64,000 bases of DNA, taken from Kiloniella majae (lineage in GTDB: Bacteria > Pseudomonadota > Alphaproteobacteria > Kiloniellales > Kiloniellaceae). Shown here in pieces: positions 15,727 through 24,254 of the stretch (positions are counted from its first letter, which is position 1; every line of letters begins with the position of its first letter). The stretch is from contig NZ_MTSZ01000004.1 of NCBI RefSeq assembly GCF_002118315.1, positions 124,001-188,000 of the forward strand, given 5' to 3'. Both the position numbers and the translations under genes were made by a program. The notes under the pieces were generated by a model. It had not been told where the DNA came from, searched no databases, and saw nothing but the letters and a program-made list of their open reading frames with translations.

Positions 15727-16917
15727 ATGAGCAAGTCCATTATCAAACATCTTACGGGTGAAATTGCCACCTTGAAGGAATCAGGTCTCTACAAGGCAGA
15801 GCGGGTGATTGAATCATCCCAGTCTTCGGCGATCAAGGTGCAGTCTTCTGGTGAAGTTCTGAACTTCTGTGCCAATAACTACCTTGGCCTGTCCAATGAT
15901 TCCGGTTTGGTCGCAGCGGCGCAAAAGGCACTGGATGCTTATGGCTTCGGGCTTTCTTCCGTCCGTTTTATCTGTGGTACGCAAGATATTCACAAAGAGT
16001 TGGAAAGCCGTCTTTCCCATTTTCTGGGACAGGAAGACACCATTCTCTATTCCTCTTGCTTTGATGCCAACGCTGGCCTGTTCGAGACCATCCTCGGCGC
16101 TGAAGATGCTGTGATCAGTGATGCCTTGAATCACGCCAGCATTATCGACGGGGTTCGCTTGTGCAAAGCCAAGCGCTATCGTTATGCCAACAGTGACATG
16201 GACGAACTGGAACGTTGCCTGAAAGAGGCACAAGATCAGCGCTTCCGCCTGATCGTGACAGATGGCGTTTTCTCGATGGATGGCTATATAGCCAACTTGC
16301 CTGCGATCTGTGATCTAGCGGACAAGTATGATGCACTGGTGATGGTGGACGACAGCCATTCTGTCGGCTTTATGGGCCCAAATGGTGCCGGAACGCCGGA
16401 TTACTGGGGCTTGCGTGATCGGGTTGATATTATCACAGGCACATTGGGTAAGGCTTTGGGCGGCGCATCCGGAGGCTATACCTCTGCGAAAAAAGAGATC
16501 GTGGACTGGCTTCGCCAGCGTTCACGCCCGTACCTTTTCTCCAACTCTCTGGCTCCTGTGATCACGGCGACGACCCTTGCTGTGCTTGATCTGGTAGAAA
16601 ACGGGCAGGGCCTGCGCGCCAAGCTGGTTGAAAACAGCAACCACTTCCGCAAAGGCATGGCCGAGCTGGGCTTTGACCTCCTTCCCGGTGAGCACCCCAT
16701 TATTCCGGTGATGATCGGCGATGCGGCCCTTGCAACTAAGTTGGCAGATGCGTTGTTACAGCGGGGCATTTATGTCATCGGCTTCTCGTTCCCCGTGGTG
16801 CCAAAAGGTCAGGCGCGTATCCGCACCCAAATGTCGGCGGCCCACACGAAAGAACAGATCGACCGTGCGATAAAAGCCTTCGGCGAAGCCGGAAAAGAAC
16901 TGGGGATAATTGATTAA
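15727..16917 (+). CDS. kbl: Glycine C-acetyltransferase (2-amino-3-ketobutyrate CoA ligase)
   Basis: A 396-residue PLP enzyme of the alpha-oxoamine synthase family. It splits 2-amino-3-ketobutyrate with CoA to glycine and acetyl-CoA, the second step of threonine degradation. Motifs are [13 protein letters not shown] (Asp/His contacting PLP), [15 protein letters not shown] (PLP lysine, near residue 243) and the N-terminal [10 protein letters not shown]. Full family length. It is followed by tdh, the enzyme for the preceding step, with a structured repeat in the 105-base gap. Pairing with tdh distinguishes it from KAS-type relatives such as BioF or HemA. Confidence 0.95.
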   Translation: MSKSIIKHLTGEIATLKESGLYKAERVIESSQSSAIKVQSSGEVLNFCANNYLGLSNDSGLVAAAQKALDAYGFGLSSVRFICGTQDIHKELESRLSHFLGQEDTILYSSCFDANAGLFETILGAEDAVISDALNHASIIDGVRLCKAKRYRYANSDMDELERCLKEAQDQRFRLIVTDGVFSMDGYIANLPAICDLADKYDALVMVDDSHSVGFMGPNGAGTPDYWGLRDRVDIITGTLGKALGGASGGYTSAKKEIVDWLRQRSRPYLFSNSLAPVITATTLAVLDLVENGQGLRAKLVENSNHFRKGMAELGFDLLPGEHPIIPVMIGDAALATKLADALLQRGIYVIGFSFPVVPKGQARIRTQMSAAHTKEQIDRAIKAFGEAGKELGIID

Positions 16918-16990
16918 CCAAATTGTTGGTGCAATTTGGCAAGCCCGACTGGGCGTCCGAGCGCAATACGCTTTCTTCAAGAAGCGGTAC
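16918..16990 (+). repeat. Structured repeat copy A (shortened)
   Basis: A 73-base copy of the seven-member repeat family, beginning directly after the kbl stop codon. It keeps hairpin 1 (CCAAATTG...CAATTTGG), hairpin 2 (GCCC-GACT-GGGC) and the last hairpin (CGCTT...GAAGCG followed by GTA) but lacks the middle module present in other copies. Confidence 0.8.
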
Positions 16991-17022
16991 TAATTAATCG
17001 GCAAAGCCGATGGAGTTTAGAT

Positions 17023-18054
17023 ATGAAAACCTTGGCAAAGTTAAAGGCAGAACCCGGGATCTGGATGCGCGATGAAGCCAAACCGGAAATCGGTCCCAAT
17101 GATGTTCTGATCAAGATCCGCAAGTCGTCGATCTGTGGCACCGATGTGCATATCTACAACTGGGATGACTGGGCCAAGGCAACGATCCCCGTCGGCATGA
17201 CCGTGGGCCACGAATACGTCGGCACTATCGAACAGGTCGGCAGTCAGGTCTCGCATCTGGAAATCGGTCAACGTGTTTCGGGCGAAGGTCATCTGACCTG
17301 CGGGCACTGCCGTAACTGTCGTGCCGGACGTCGTCATCTCTGTCGCAATACTGAGGGCGTTGGTGTGAACCGCACAGGCTCTTTTGCCGAATACCTTTGC
17401 CTGCCAGCCAGTAACGTCTTTATTCTGCCCGATGATATTTCTGACGACATCGCGGCGATCCTTGATCCTTTTGGCAATGCGGCTCATACCGCGCTGTCCT
17501 TTGATGTGGTTGGCGAAGACGTGCTGATTACAGGCGCTGGCCCCATCGGCATTATGGCGGCGGCAATCTGTCGTCATGTCGGCGCCCGCCACGTGGTGAT
17601 AACCGATATAAACCCCTATCGTCTTGAGCTGGCCAAGAAGATGGGCATCAAACACGCGGTTAATGTCACGGAAAGCTCGGTTGAAGAAGTCATGTCCGAC
17701 CTCGGCATGACAGAGGGCTTTGACGTCGGCCTCGAAATGTCTGGCAGCGAACCTGCCTTTAATGGAATGCTTGGCGCCATGAATCACGGCGGTCGCATCG
17801 CCATGCTGGGTATTCCTCCCGGACGGATGGGCATCGACTGGAACGAAGTGATTTTCAAGGGCCTCGTGATCAAGGGTATCTATGGCCGCGAAATGTTCGA
17901 GACCTGGTACAAAATGGCCGCCCTGATCCAAGGCGGCCTCGACCTGACCCCGATCATCACCCACCACTACAGCATCGACGATTTCCAACAGGGTTTTGAT
18001 ATCATGCGCTCGGGCAATTCGGGTAAGGTGATACTGGATTGGGGACAAGACTAG
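17023..18054 (+). CDS. tdh: L-threonine 3-dehydrogenase
   Basis: A 343-residue zinc-dependent dehydrogenase that oxidises L-threonine to 2-amino-3-ketobutyrate with NAD. Catalytic zinc features are [14 protein letters not shown] and GHEYVG; the structural zinc lobe has four cysteines in [17 protein letters not shown]; the Rossmann motif is [17 protein letters not shown] 17023 is chosen because ATGGAG precedes it and the family starts MKTLAKL; a small hairpin (ATCGGC-AAA-GCCGAT, 16998-17012) lies just upstream. It forms a unit with kbl. A decayed copy of its 3' region lies 1.5 kb downstream. Confidence 0.96.
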   Translation: MKTLAKLKAEPGIWMRDEAKPEIGPNDVLIKIRKSSICGTDVHIYNWDDWAKATIPVGMTVGHEYVGTIEQVGSQVSHLEIGQRVSGEGHLTCGHCRNCRAGRRHLCRNTEGVGVNRTGSFAEYLCLPASNVFILPDDISDDIAAILDPFGNAAHTALSFDVVGEDVLITGAGPIGIMAAAICRHVGARHVVITDINPYRLELAKKMGIKHAVNVTESSVEEVMSDLGMTEGFDVGLEMSGSEPAFNGMLGAMNHGGRIAMLGIPPGRMGIDWNEVIFKGLVIKGIYGREMFETWYKMAALIQGGLDLTPIITHHYSIDDFQQGFDIMRSGNSGKVILDWGQD

Positions 18055-18101
18055 GAGTTTGCGATCTGAATAACGTTGGTAGATGAATGACCTGAGACAG
18101 G

Positions 18102-18140
18102 TATCTATGCAGCCGCTTTGGATTAACGGCAGCATAGATA
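18102..18140. terminator. Hairpin between tdh and the OsmC gene
   Basis: TATCTATGC (18102-18110) pairs with GCATAGATA (18132-18140), with an inner GCCG/CGGC. It lies between convergent genes and could terminate both, though the following T run is poor. Confidence 0.55.
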
Positions 18141-18158
18141 GCGTCTTGATTTTGAATT

Positions 18159-18749
18159 CTAGAGCTTTCTTCCATTTAGAAGAATCTCTGTCGAAGCCGG
18201 AACAGCATTAATAACTGTTTGCGCCGCCATACAAGCCTGTTCAGCCACATCGATCATCTTCTTGATCGTATCATCACTTTCCTTAGCCTCGATCAGAACA
18301 AAAGTCTCAATTCCCTTGGATAAACCTTCCATTTGCCCGCCCATTTCAGAAGTCATTCCCGGGATGCGAGATTGGAATTTCATTTTTTGCTCAATTTTGA
18401 TTGAAGAAATATTCAGCTTTAAACTATCTGCATAGCCTTTTAGATGTGTTAGTAGGCAAAAAGCGATGCCAGCAGCTAAGTACGATAGCGGTGCCGGGGC
18501 GCTATCGGATCCTCCAATCATTTCCCCTTCATCACATAAAAGTTCAAAAGCGCCAAATGTTGGGATATTGGGCTTTACGTAACCGCGTTTGACGAGGCCA
18601 GGACCATTAATGAGCTCTGCAATAACGTGGAGTTCAAGATCTAACCCATCTTTTGTTTTCTTTGCAGGCTGTATTTCAAATGATATGGGCGACGGCATTT
18701 TATCAATAGGCTTAACTATTGGCTGATTAATTATTGAATTTGATGTCAT
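18159..18749 (-). CDS. OsmC family protein
   Basis: A 196-residue protein of the OsmC/Ohr superfamily, which includes thiol peroxidases that detoxify organic hydroperoxides. Features are the long beta-strand start, SAPAPLSYLAAGIAFCLLTHL (conserved cysteine in AFCLLTH) and the second-helix region VAEQACMAAQTVINAVPA with another cysteine. ATG 18749 is used since AGGAG lies upstream; the frame is open further, across the operators. It is divergent from a TetR gene with palindromic operators between, so TetR repression, perhaps relieved by an oxidant or toxic compound, is likely. Confidence 0.83.
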   Translation of the reverse strand: MTSNSIINQPIVKPIDKMPSPISFEIQPAKKTKDGLDLELHVIAELINGPGLVKRGYVKPNIPTFGAFELLCDEGEMIGGSDSAPAPLSYLAAGIAFCLLTHLKGYADSLKLNISSIKIEQKMKFQSRIPGMTSEMGGQMEGLSKGIETFVLIEAKESDDTIKKMIDVAEQACMAAQTVINAVPASTEILLNGRKL

Positions 18750-18772
18750 TAGGGCTTCTCCTATAGGTTGAG

Positions 18773-18816
18773 ATACGATATCGTATCCATAAATATTCAT
18801 ATGGTACGATTTCGTA
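18773..18816. promoter_or_regulatory. Twin TetR operators
   Basis: Two copies of TACGANNTCGTA, the first in a perfect 14-bp palindrome ATACGATATCGTAT (18773-18786), the second TACGATTTCGTA (18805-18816). Their centres are 31 bp apart, about three helical turns, between the divergent OsmC and TetR genes. Confidence 0.8.
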
Positions 18817-18845
18817 TCCTTCAACAGGTGGCAAGGAGAAAATTT

Positions 18846-19463
18846 GTGGGTAAAGATGAAATTGATCTTACCGAGAAACAAATATTAAGGCGTGGCGAGA
18901 TATTGGATAGTGCGACAAAGTTATTTCTTAATGAAAGTTACGGGCGAACCACAATGGATAATGTGCTCACTCTCGTCGGGGGATCTAAACGTACACTTTA
19001 TAAGTACTTTCCTAATAAAGAAGCACTTTTTACAGCCATCATAGAACAGGTTTCAGATCGTGTATTATCTGCATTTACGCCGCTACCTCGCGAAGGTACT
19101 TTTAGGGAAGCTCTCATAGATATGGGAGCGCGCTATCTACAGGTGATGACTTCTGCGGAATGTATTTCTCTATACCGTGCAATGGTAGCGGAAGCCCCTC
19201 ATTTCCCTGATTTAGCAGATAACTTCCTTCAAAACGGGCCATGCCGTGCCAGCCAACATCTCGCGGAATATCTTCGTTCACATGCAAAAAATAATAGATT
19301 AAGAATTACCGATCCGGATCTTTGCGCAGCTCAGTTTATGGGTGCAGTAAGAGGGAACGTGCATTTTCATGCTGTTTTTAATGGACGAGTCCCAACTAAA
19401 AAAGAAACCCGGATGATCTCAGAAACAGCAGTCGAGACCTTACTCAATGGTTGGCGTAAATAA
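18846..19463 (+). CDS. TetR family transcriptional regulator
   Basis: A 205-residue TetR/AcrR repressor: N-terminal helix-turn-helix (ILDSATKLFLNESYGRTTMDN, then GGSKRTLYKYFPNKEALFTA) and a ligand-binding C-terminal domain resembling the AefR-like C-terminal type (LYRAMVAEAPHFPDLADNF). A GTG start at 18846 is chosen because AGGAGAA lies six bases upstream; frames from earlier codons would run through the operators. It most likely represses itself and the divergent OsmC gene through the twin TACGANNTCGTA sites. Ligand unknown. Confidence 0.9.
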   Translation: MGKDEIDLTEKQILRRGEILDSATKLFLNESYGRTTMDNVLTLVGGSKRTLYKYFPNKEALFTAIIEQVSDRVLSAFTPLPREGTFREALIDMGARYLQVMTSAECISLYRAMVAEAPHFPDLADNFLQNGPCRASQHLAEYLRSHAKNNRLRITDPDLCAAQFMGAVRGNVHFHAVFNGRVPTKKETRMISETAVETLLNGWRK

Positions 19464-19479
19464 ATAGTCTTTTGGGGGT

Positions 19480-19600
19480 GAGTATCGATGACCGTGAAAT
19501 GTGCGAGACGTGGTCAAAATGGTTGCTCTGATTCAAGACGCTCTGGCCCGTCCCTGATCATCACTTACCACTACAGTATCAAACTTGTGGCGTGATATCT
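19480..19600 (+). pseudogene. Decayed 3' fragment of a tdh-like gene
   Basis: About 100 bases align to the intact tdh at 17876-17975, including GTGAAATG-GCGAGAC-TGG, CAAAATGG, CTGATTCAAGACG and TGATCATCAC-TACCACTACAG. Roughly three quarters of positions agree, with a one-base gap that breaks the frame. Only the 3' region is recognisable. It probably is what remains of a second tdh copy or an old duplication. Confidence 0.72.
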
Positions 19601-19659
19601 TGAATTTCGACTGACGCCGAACAGGTTTTTCTTCTGACTTTTGACCGTTTCTATGATTT

Positions 19660-20676
19660 TCAATTATAACTTGTGTTTTGAGCATATTCAGTTGTTTGTT
19701 CAAAGGCATCGCGAGCACTAATTGCGTACCAGTCAGTACTTGTAAATAGGTGCAGTTTTTCATCTCGACCAATTAGAAAGCCTTCTAAAAAGGATTCTCC
19801 GTAATTTGGTCTTAGGGTTACTGGAGTGGCTGTTACTAATGATTCTTTGGTTTTCTTGACCAGATAAGCAGTAGAGATTGGGTCGTCATATTGCCCATTG
19901 AAAAGTAAATAATTATCTGACATAGCGAAAGTTGAGCAACCAGCTAATTCCGATGTAAAAAACTGTGTTTGAAAATTTTTGGAAATAGTACAGAAGTCAA
20001 AGTCACTGTAATAGAAGATGTGAGTACCTTTTGACGTAATGTTCATTGCATAGCAATCATCAATAATCTTTTCAGTGTCGTTAAAGCTCCAGATAATATT
20101 TCCTTTTGAATCAAAGCAGTTAACACCAGATTTCCCGATTGGTTTTGTGAAAGGAGGAACGAGAACATTACCCCAACCATAATTTCCACAAATACCTTCA
20201 TCAAAATATGAGATCCAAATATGATCATCACGATCTATCAAAACCTGCTCAATACCATCCCCGGCAAGGAATTTTAGAATTGTTTTTGTCGTGGGGTTAT
20301 AAATCATTCCGTTGTAGTCATAATCGTCAACACTCCTGTATTGGCAACGTCTGTCTACAATAAGTAATGAACCATCCGAAAAAATATCGATGATGGGGGC
20401 TAAATGAGATCTTGTTATTATAGGCGGAAGTAAAATTTCTATGACTGATGTTTTGCTCTGTTTTACAACTTTATAGTGCTTTTCTCCTGAGTTTGAATTG
20501 TCTGAACTTAGTTTTTTCTTATGTAAATAAATGGCGTCACCGTTCAATGTTATAAAATGAGAAACAATATCATAATCGTTATCGAAATTTGGAATCGTGT
20601 TAATATGTTCAAGTACGATATCTAACATAGTAATATTTTGTAATGCTTTTTGGTGTGTAGCAATTGAATTATTCAA
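19660..20676 (-). CDS. Uncharacterised AT-rich gene, beta-propeller-like
   Basis: A 338-residue protein I do not recognise. It has no signal peptide or membrane segment. The sequence is rich in short strands and repeated turn-like elements such as DGSLLIVDRR, DRDDHIWISYFDEG and DSKGNIIWSFND, which suggest a beta-propeller of the kind that senses or binds ligands. Composition is clearly AT-richer than the neighbours, pointing to recent transfer. The start is uncertain: TTG 20676 gives the longest form, while ATG 20628 (MLDIVLEHIN) is the first ATG; neither has a clear ribosome site. It stands alone, downstream of the tdh remnant. Confidence 0.65.
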   Translation of the reverse strand: MNNSIATHQKALQNITMLDIVLEHINTIPNFDNDYDIVSHFITLNGDAIYLHKKKLSSDNSNSGEKHYKVVKQSKTSVIEILLPPIITRSHLAPIIDIFSDGSLLIVDRRCQYRSVDDYDYNGMIYNPTTKTILKFLAGDGIEQVLIDRDDHIWISYFDEGICGNYGWGNVLVPPFTKPIGKSGVNCFDSKGNIIWSFNDTEKIIDDCYAMNITSKGTHIFYYSDFDFCTISKNFQTQFFTSELAGCSTFAMSDNYLLFNGQYDDPISTAYLVKKTKESLVTATPVTLRPNYGESFLEGFLIGRDEKLHLFTSTDWYAISARDAFEQTTEYAQNTSYN

Positions 20677-20809
20677 TTCTTGTTTGTGTTTTTTTGGTAA
20701 TACGCTGCTTTAAAATACATGATTAATTACCAAATCATCGTTACATTTATAATATATCCTGATATCTATTCCCCCGTGTCACAAATAAATTCTGGCTCAG
20801 GGCAAATAT

Positions 20810-21712
20810 ATGGATAATCTTTCGGCGATGGGCATCTTTGTGAAGGTGGTGAACGAGGGTAGCTTTTCGGCGGCGGCGCGGGCGGCATCACTGACGCCTT
20901 CTGCGGTGAGCAAGCAGGTTGGTCGGTTGGAAGATCGCCTTGGGGCGCGGCTTTTTAATCGCACGACGCGGCATCTTTCCCTGACCGAGGTTGGTAAGGG
21001 CTTTTATGAGCGCTGTTGTCAGATTTTGGTCGATGTGGAAGAGGCCGAGGATGCAGTGGCAAATCTGCATGCCGCGCCACGTGGAACGCTTAAAATCAAT
21101 GTTCCCGTGGCTTTTGGGCGCTTGTGGATTACCGAGCTCATTCCCGAATTTATGACCCTCTATCCCGAAATCAAACTGGATCTGAATCTACAGGACCGCT
21201 TTGTTGATCTGCTTAGCGAAGGGTATGACCTTGCTGTGCGTATCGGCGATCTGGAAGATTCCAGTTTGATCGCGCGCAAGCTGGCGGCAAACCGTCGGGT
21301 GGTCTGTGCCTCGCCGGATTACCTCAAAAAACACGGTGCGCCAAAACACCCGAAAGATCTGGAAAACCACGATTGCCTGATCTATGCCTCACGCGCTTTT
21401 CGCAACGACTGGCGGTTTGAAGGGCCGGACGGGGAAGATCTGGTCCATGTCAGTGGCGCCGTAGAAACGAACAACCCCGAAGTCATTATGGATCTGACCT
21501 GTAAGAACATGGGCATCAGTCTGTTACCCCTCTGGCTGGTTGGTCCTGCCATTCGCAAAGCCCATATCGTCGAAGTCCTGCCCGATTACCACGTCCCCGA
21601 CAGCGCCATCTACGCCATCTATCCCCCGGGTCGCCACTTGTCCCCCAAAGTCCGTGTCTTCGTGGACTTCATGGTGGAAAAATTCAACCTGCCCGAAAAC
21701 CACTTTATCTAG
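20810..21712 (+). CDS. LysR family transcriptional regulator
   Basis: A 300-residue LysR-type regulator. The N-terminal winged helix is typical (MDNLSAMGIFVKVVNEGSFS, AARAASLTPSAVSKQVGRLE, LGARLFNRTTRHLSLTEVG), and residues about 90-290 are the substrate-binding domain (GTLKINVPVAFGRLWI). It matches the DsdC/CrgA-like group often annotated as LysR with D-box FNRTTR. It is not divergent from an obvious target; the gene upstream is on the minus strand and unrelated, and two repeats follow. A hairpin terminator follows immediately. Confidence 0.93.
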   Translation: MDNLSAMGIFVKVVNEGSFSAAARAASLTPSAVSKQVGRLEDRLGARLFNRTTRHLSLTEVGKGFYERCCQILVDVEEAEDAVANLHAAPRGTLKINVPVAFGRLWITELIPEFMTLYPEIKLDLNLQDRFVDLLSEGYDLAVRIGDLEDSSLIARKLAANRRVVCASPDYLKKHGAPKHPKDLENHDCLIYASRAFRNDWRFEGPDGEDLVHVSGAVETNNPEVIMDLTCKNMGISLLPLWLVGPAIRKAHIVEVLPDYHVPDSAIYAIYPPGRHLSPKVRVFVDFMVEKFNLPENHFI

Positions 21713-21733
21713 GAGACATTGTCTCCTTTCTTT
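21712..21733 (+). terminator. Terminator after LysR gene
   Basis: GGAGAC and GTCTCC pair around ATT, followed by TTTCTTT, starting in the stop codon. The stem is short but the T tract is good. Confidence 0.5.
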
Positions 21734-21778
21734 GTTGACGCTTTGTTCTAAGTTCCGATAGAGTTGGTAAAACACCAA

Positions 21779-21882
21779 CCAAATCAAATTCTTGATTTGG
21801 CAAGCCCAAGTGGGCGCCCGCAGCGGAGCGAGGACAAGCATGCGCGGCGCTTGAGCGTAATACGCTTTCTTGAGAAGCGGTA
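21779..21882 (+). repeat. Structured repeat copy B
   Basis: A 104-base full-length copy. Hairpin 1 CCAAATCAA...TTGATTTGG; hairpin 2 GCCC-AAGT-GGGC; the ATGCGCGGCG middle module; the small stem CGC-TTGA-GCG; the last hairpin CGCTT...GAAGCG and GTA. It lies between the LysR gene and copy C. Confidence 0.85.
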
Positions 21883-21889
21883 TGAATCT

Positions 21890-21913
21890 TCTTAGCGGCA
21901 CTTGAGCGTAAAT
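21890..21913 (+). repeat. Partial structured repeat between B and C
   Basis: A fragment of the middle module (CTTAGCGGCACTTGAGCG) without the flanking hairpins. A matching fragment follows copy D at 22838-22861. Confidence 0.6.
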
Positions 21914-21925
21914 TAAACACCAAAA

Positions 21926-22031
21926 CCAGATTGATGCCCTCAATCTGGCAAGCCCAAGTGGGCGCCCGCAGCGAAGCGAGGAAAGCCTTAGTGGCGCCTG
22001 AACGAAATACGTCCTCTTCAAAAGGACGGTA
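21926..22031 (+). repeat. Structured repeat copy C
   Basis: A 106-base copy ending 26 bases before the LysE start. Hairpin 1 is CCAGATTGA...TCAATCTGG, hairpin 2 GCCC-AAGT-GGGC, the middle module is the CTTAGTGGCG variant, and the last hairpin is CGTCC...GGACG plus GTA. Stem bases differ from copy B but stay paired. Confidence 0.85.
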
Positions 22032-22057
22032 AAAAAACAAAAGGAACTCTCATTCCC

Positions 22058-22693
22058 ATGGATACCTTCAGTGTTCTTTCTACTATTGCTCTGGTGAATA
22101 TCATGGGCTGGTTATCGCCGGGACCAAACATGTTTGCGGTAATGAGTGCGTCGCTTAGCCAGGGAAGGCGTCATGGCGTATTGACGGGTTTGGGCATTTC
22201 TCTGGCGAGTTTTATCTGGGCGATCTTAGCTGTTCTCGGGGTGATTGCATTATTTGATCTTTTCCCTCAAGTGGTACTTGGTCTCCGATTGATGGGGGCG
22301 GGCTATTTGCTTTGGTTGGGGTTCAAGGCTTTTAGAAGTGTTCTTACTGTGTCTGATAGTGATATGTCGCTTTATTATTCTGATAACTCTGGTTTTAAAG
22401 CTTTTCGTTCCGGCTTTATAATCTGTGCAACAAATCCCAAGGCGGCTTTGTTCTTTGGCTCGGTCCTGACGGCGTTTGTGCCAGCCAATGCCTCAAACGA
22501 ACTGCTGATAGAAATCCTTATGGTCTGTCTTGTGTTCGGTGTGTCCGGCCATACGATTACGGCGACTGTTTTTTCTACGGACTTTATTGTTCAGAAGTTT
22601 GTTGCTGCGCGGCGACAGATTACAGGTGTCTTTGGCGCAACCTTTACCTTGCTCGGCGTTGGCGCAGCTTATGATGCCATAAGGCGGTTTTGA
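22058..22693 (+). CDS. LysE/RhtB family exporter
   Basis: A 211-residue inner-membrane exporter of amino acids or homoserine-lactone-like metabolites. Diagnostic motifs are LVNIMGWLSPGPNMFAVMSA at the N-terminus and FIICATNPKAALFFGSVLTA in the middle; about six hydrophobic segments are visible. It is preceded by repeats B and C and followed by copy D, with an AAGGAAC upstream. No neighbour indicates the substrate. It is distinct from the LysE proteins at 3.5 kb and 26.8 kb. Confidence 0.9.
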   Translation: MDTFSVLSTIALVNIMGWLSPGPNMFAVMSASLSQGRRHGVLTGLGISLASFIWAILAVLGVIALFDLFPQVVLGLRLMGAGYLLWLGFKAFRSVLTVSDSDMSLYYSDNSGFKAFRSGFIICATNPKAALFFGSVLTAFVPANASNELLIEILMVCLVFGVSGHTITATVFSTDFIVQKFVAARRQITGVFGATFTLLGVGAAYDAIRRF

Positions 22694-22725
22694 TGAAACT
22701 CTTAATAAGAATAGAGCGCATATCT

Positions 22726-22829
22726 CCAAATCAAATACTTGATTTGGCAAGTCCGACCGGACGCCCGAGCTTATGCGAGGACCAGCATGCGCGGCGTTTG
22801 AGCGCAATACGTCCTTTTGGGGGACGGTA
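22726..22829 (+). repeat. Structured repeat copy D
   Basis: A 104-base copy between the LysE and isochorismatase genes. Hairpin 1 CCAAATCAA...TTGATTTGG, hairpin 2 GTCC-GACC-GGAC, ATGCGCGGCG module, last hairpin CGTCC...GGACG plus GTA. A partial module follows at 22838-22861. Confidence 0.85.
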
Positions 22830-22872
22830 CAAATTTTCTTAGTGGCGCTTGAACGATTATAAAGGCCTTTTG

Positions 22873-23436
22873 ATGAAACTACCCACAAACACGGCACTTG
22901 TTATTATCGATGTGCAGCGGGCCATTGATGAAGCTTTCTGGTCGAAGCATGGGCCACGAAACAATCCCGATGCGGAACAAAAAATGGTGGCTGTACTGAA
23001 ACACTGGCGCGATACCAAGCGCCCGGTCTTTCATATCCGGCACGATAGTGTGCATGCTGATTCTACCTATGCGCCGGGGGCGGAAACTCATGCCTTTAAG
23101 CCCGAGGTTATGCCTCTCGCTGATGAAGAGATTATTGGGAAGACGGCGAATTCTGCCTTTATCGATACAACACTAGAACAAATGCTCCGGGATCAGGGGA
23201 TTGATCACGTTGTGATGATGGGTGTCATTACCAACAATTCTGTCGAGGCAACTGTGCGCCATGCTGGTAATCTCGGTTTTACGACCTATCTTATAGAAGA
23301 CGCCTGTTTTACCTTTGCCTTTCCCGACTATAGCGGCACCCTGCGATCAGCGCAGGAAGTCCATGATATGTCACTTGCTAATATGGATGGTGAGTACTGT
23401 CAGGTCATCAAAGCAGCACAGGTATTGCACGTCTAG
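22873..23436 (+). CDS. Isochorismatase-like cysteine-hydrolase family protein
   Basis: A 187-residue isochorismatase-fold hydrolase. The family aspartate (VIIDVQRAID) and lysine (GKTANSAF) are present. The position of the nucleophilic cysteine in VMMGVITNNSVEATVRHAGN is a serine (usual TxxCVEAT is here TNNSVEAT), so normal amidase chemistry may be absent or altered. This TNNSVEAT form occurs in a recognised subgroup. ATG 22873 is used; a TTG 24 bases upstream lies inside a repeat fragment. The cupin gene follows in the same direction 67 bases later. Confidence 0.88.
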   Translation: MKLPTNTALVIIDVQRAIDEAFWSKHGPRNNPDAEQKMVAVLKHWRDTKRPVFHIRHDSVHADSTYAPGAETHAFKPEVMPLADEEIIGKTANSAFIDTTLEQMLRDQGIDHVVMMGVITNNSVEATVRHAGNLGFTTYLIEDACFTFAFPDYSGTLRSAQEVHDMSLANMDGEYCQVIKAAQVLHV

Positions 23437-23503
23437 CGACAGGCCTTTGGGTCGATCAATGAGCATAGTTGTTTAACGACGATAAAAATAAAGCGGGGGA
23501 GCT

Positions 23504-23989
23504 ATGAAAAACTATCTAATCAAAAAACATGATGTAGAACAGATGCAGGGCACGGAAAAAGAGCATTTTCTCAACTCCAATGCTGTGCGTACAAACAAGT
23601 CCCTCGGCGATCTCACAGGTCTGACGGGTCTTGGCTTTCATATTATAGAGGTCGAGCCGGGCCGAGAGACAACGGAATACCACGTGCACTATCACGAAGA
23701 TGAATGTGTCTATGTTCTGTCCGGTACAGCAACGGCCTATATCGGCGATGAAGCCTATCAGATCAGCGAAGGCGACTTTATTGGCTACCGCGCAGGCGGA
23801 GAGGCCCACGGGATCACGAATACAAGCACTGAAACCTTGAAGTGCATCGTTGTCGGCCAACGGCTCGCCTTTGACATGGCTGATTATCCGCACAGGGATA
23901 AACGTATCTTCCGTGAAGATGGCAAACCATGGCAATTGGTGGACAAAGAAAAAATCGAAACCCCCACCGGCCCTGTGGGCAAAAAATAA
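23504..23989 (+). CDS. Cupin-domain protein
   Basis: A 161-residue single-domain cupin. The two conserved motifs are clear: HVHYHEDECVYVLSGTATAY (metal ligands His, His, Glu) and GDFIGYRAGGEAHGITNTS. Such proteins may be metal-dependent enzymes or small-molecule binders in the cytoplasm; the substrate is not indicated. A strong GGGGGAG ribosome site precedes ATG 23504. It probably shares a transcript with the isochorismatase-like gene. Repeat copy E, inverted, follows it. Confidence 0.88.
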   Translation: MKNYLIKKHDVEQMQGTEKEHFLNSNAVRTNKSLGDLTGLTGLGFHIIEVEPGRETTEYHVHYHEDECVYVLSGTATAYIGDEAYQISEGDFIGYRAGGEAHGITNTSTETLKCIVVGQRLAFDMADYPHRDKRIFREDGKPWQLVDKEKIETPTGPVGKK

Positions 23990-24002
23990 TAATTTTATTT
24001 TT

Positions 24003-24108
24003 TACCGTCTCTTGAAGAAGACGTATTCTCGTTCAAGCGCCACTAAGGCTGGTCCTCACTTCGTTCCGGGCGTGCGTTTGCACTTGCCAGATCCTTTATA
24101 GGATCTGG
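24003..24108 (-). repeat. Structured repeat copy E (inverted)
   Basis: A 106-base copy on the minus strand, just after the cupin gene. Hairpin 1 CCAGATCCT...AGGATCTGG, hairpin 2 GTGC-AAAC-GCAC, CTTAGTGGCG module, last hairpin CGTCT...AGACG plus GTA. It faces away from copy F. Confidence 0.85.
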
Positions 24109-24139
24109 TTGGAGCTCAATTCTGGGGATAAATTACCAT

Positions 24140-24243
24140 CCAAATTGCGTACTGCAATTTGGCAAGTTCGACTGAACGTCCGAGCTTATGCGAGATAAGC
24201 CTTAGTGGCGTTTGAACGAGAATACGTCCTCTTGAGGGACGGT
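24140..24243 (+). repeat. Structured repeat copy F
   Basis: A 104-base copy. Hairpin 1 CCAAATTGC...GCAATTTGG, hairpin 2 GTTC-GACT-GAAC, CTTAGTGGCG module, stem CGT-TTGA-ACG, last hairpin CGTCC...GGACG plus GTA. Confidence 0.85.
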
Positions 24244-24254
24244 ACAAAACTAAC

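Noticed and set aside
21524-22040. Open minus-strand frames over repeats B and C, with recurring peptides such as RAPTWACQI
   Set aside because: They are translations of the structured repeats; the same peptides appear at each copy and have no start signals.
22493-22897. Minus-strand frame over repeat D
   Set aside because: Crosses the LysE gene end and repeat D; antisense to real genes, repeat-derived.
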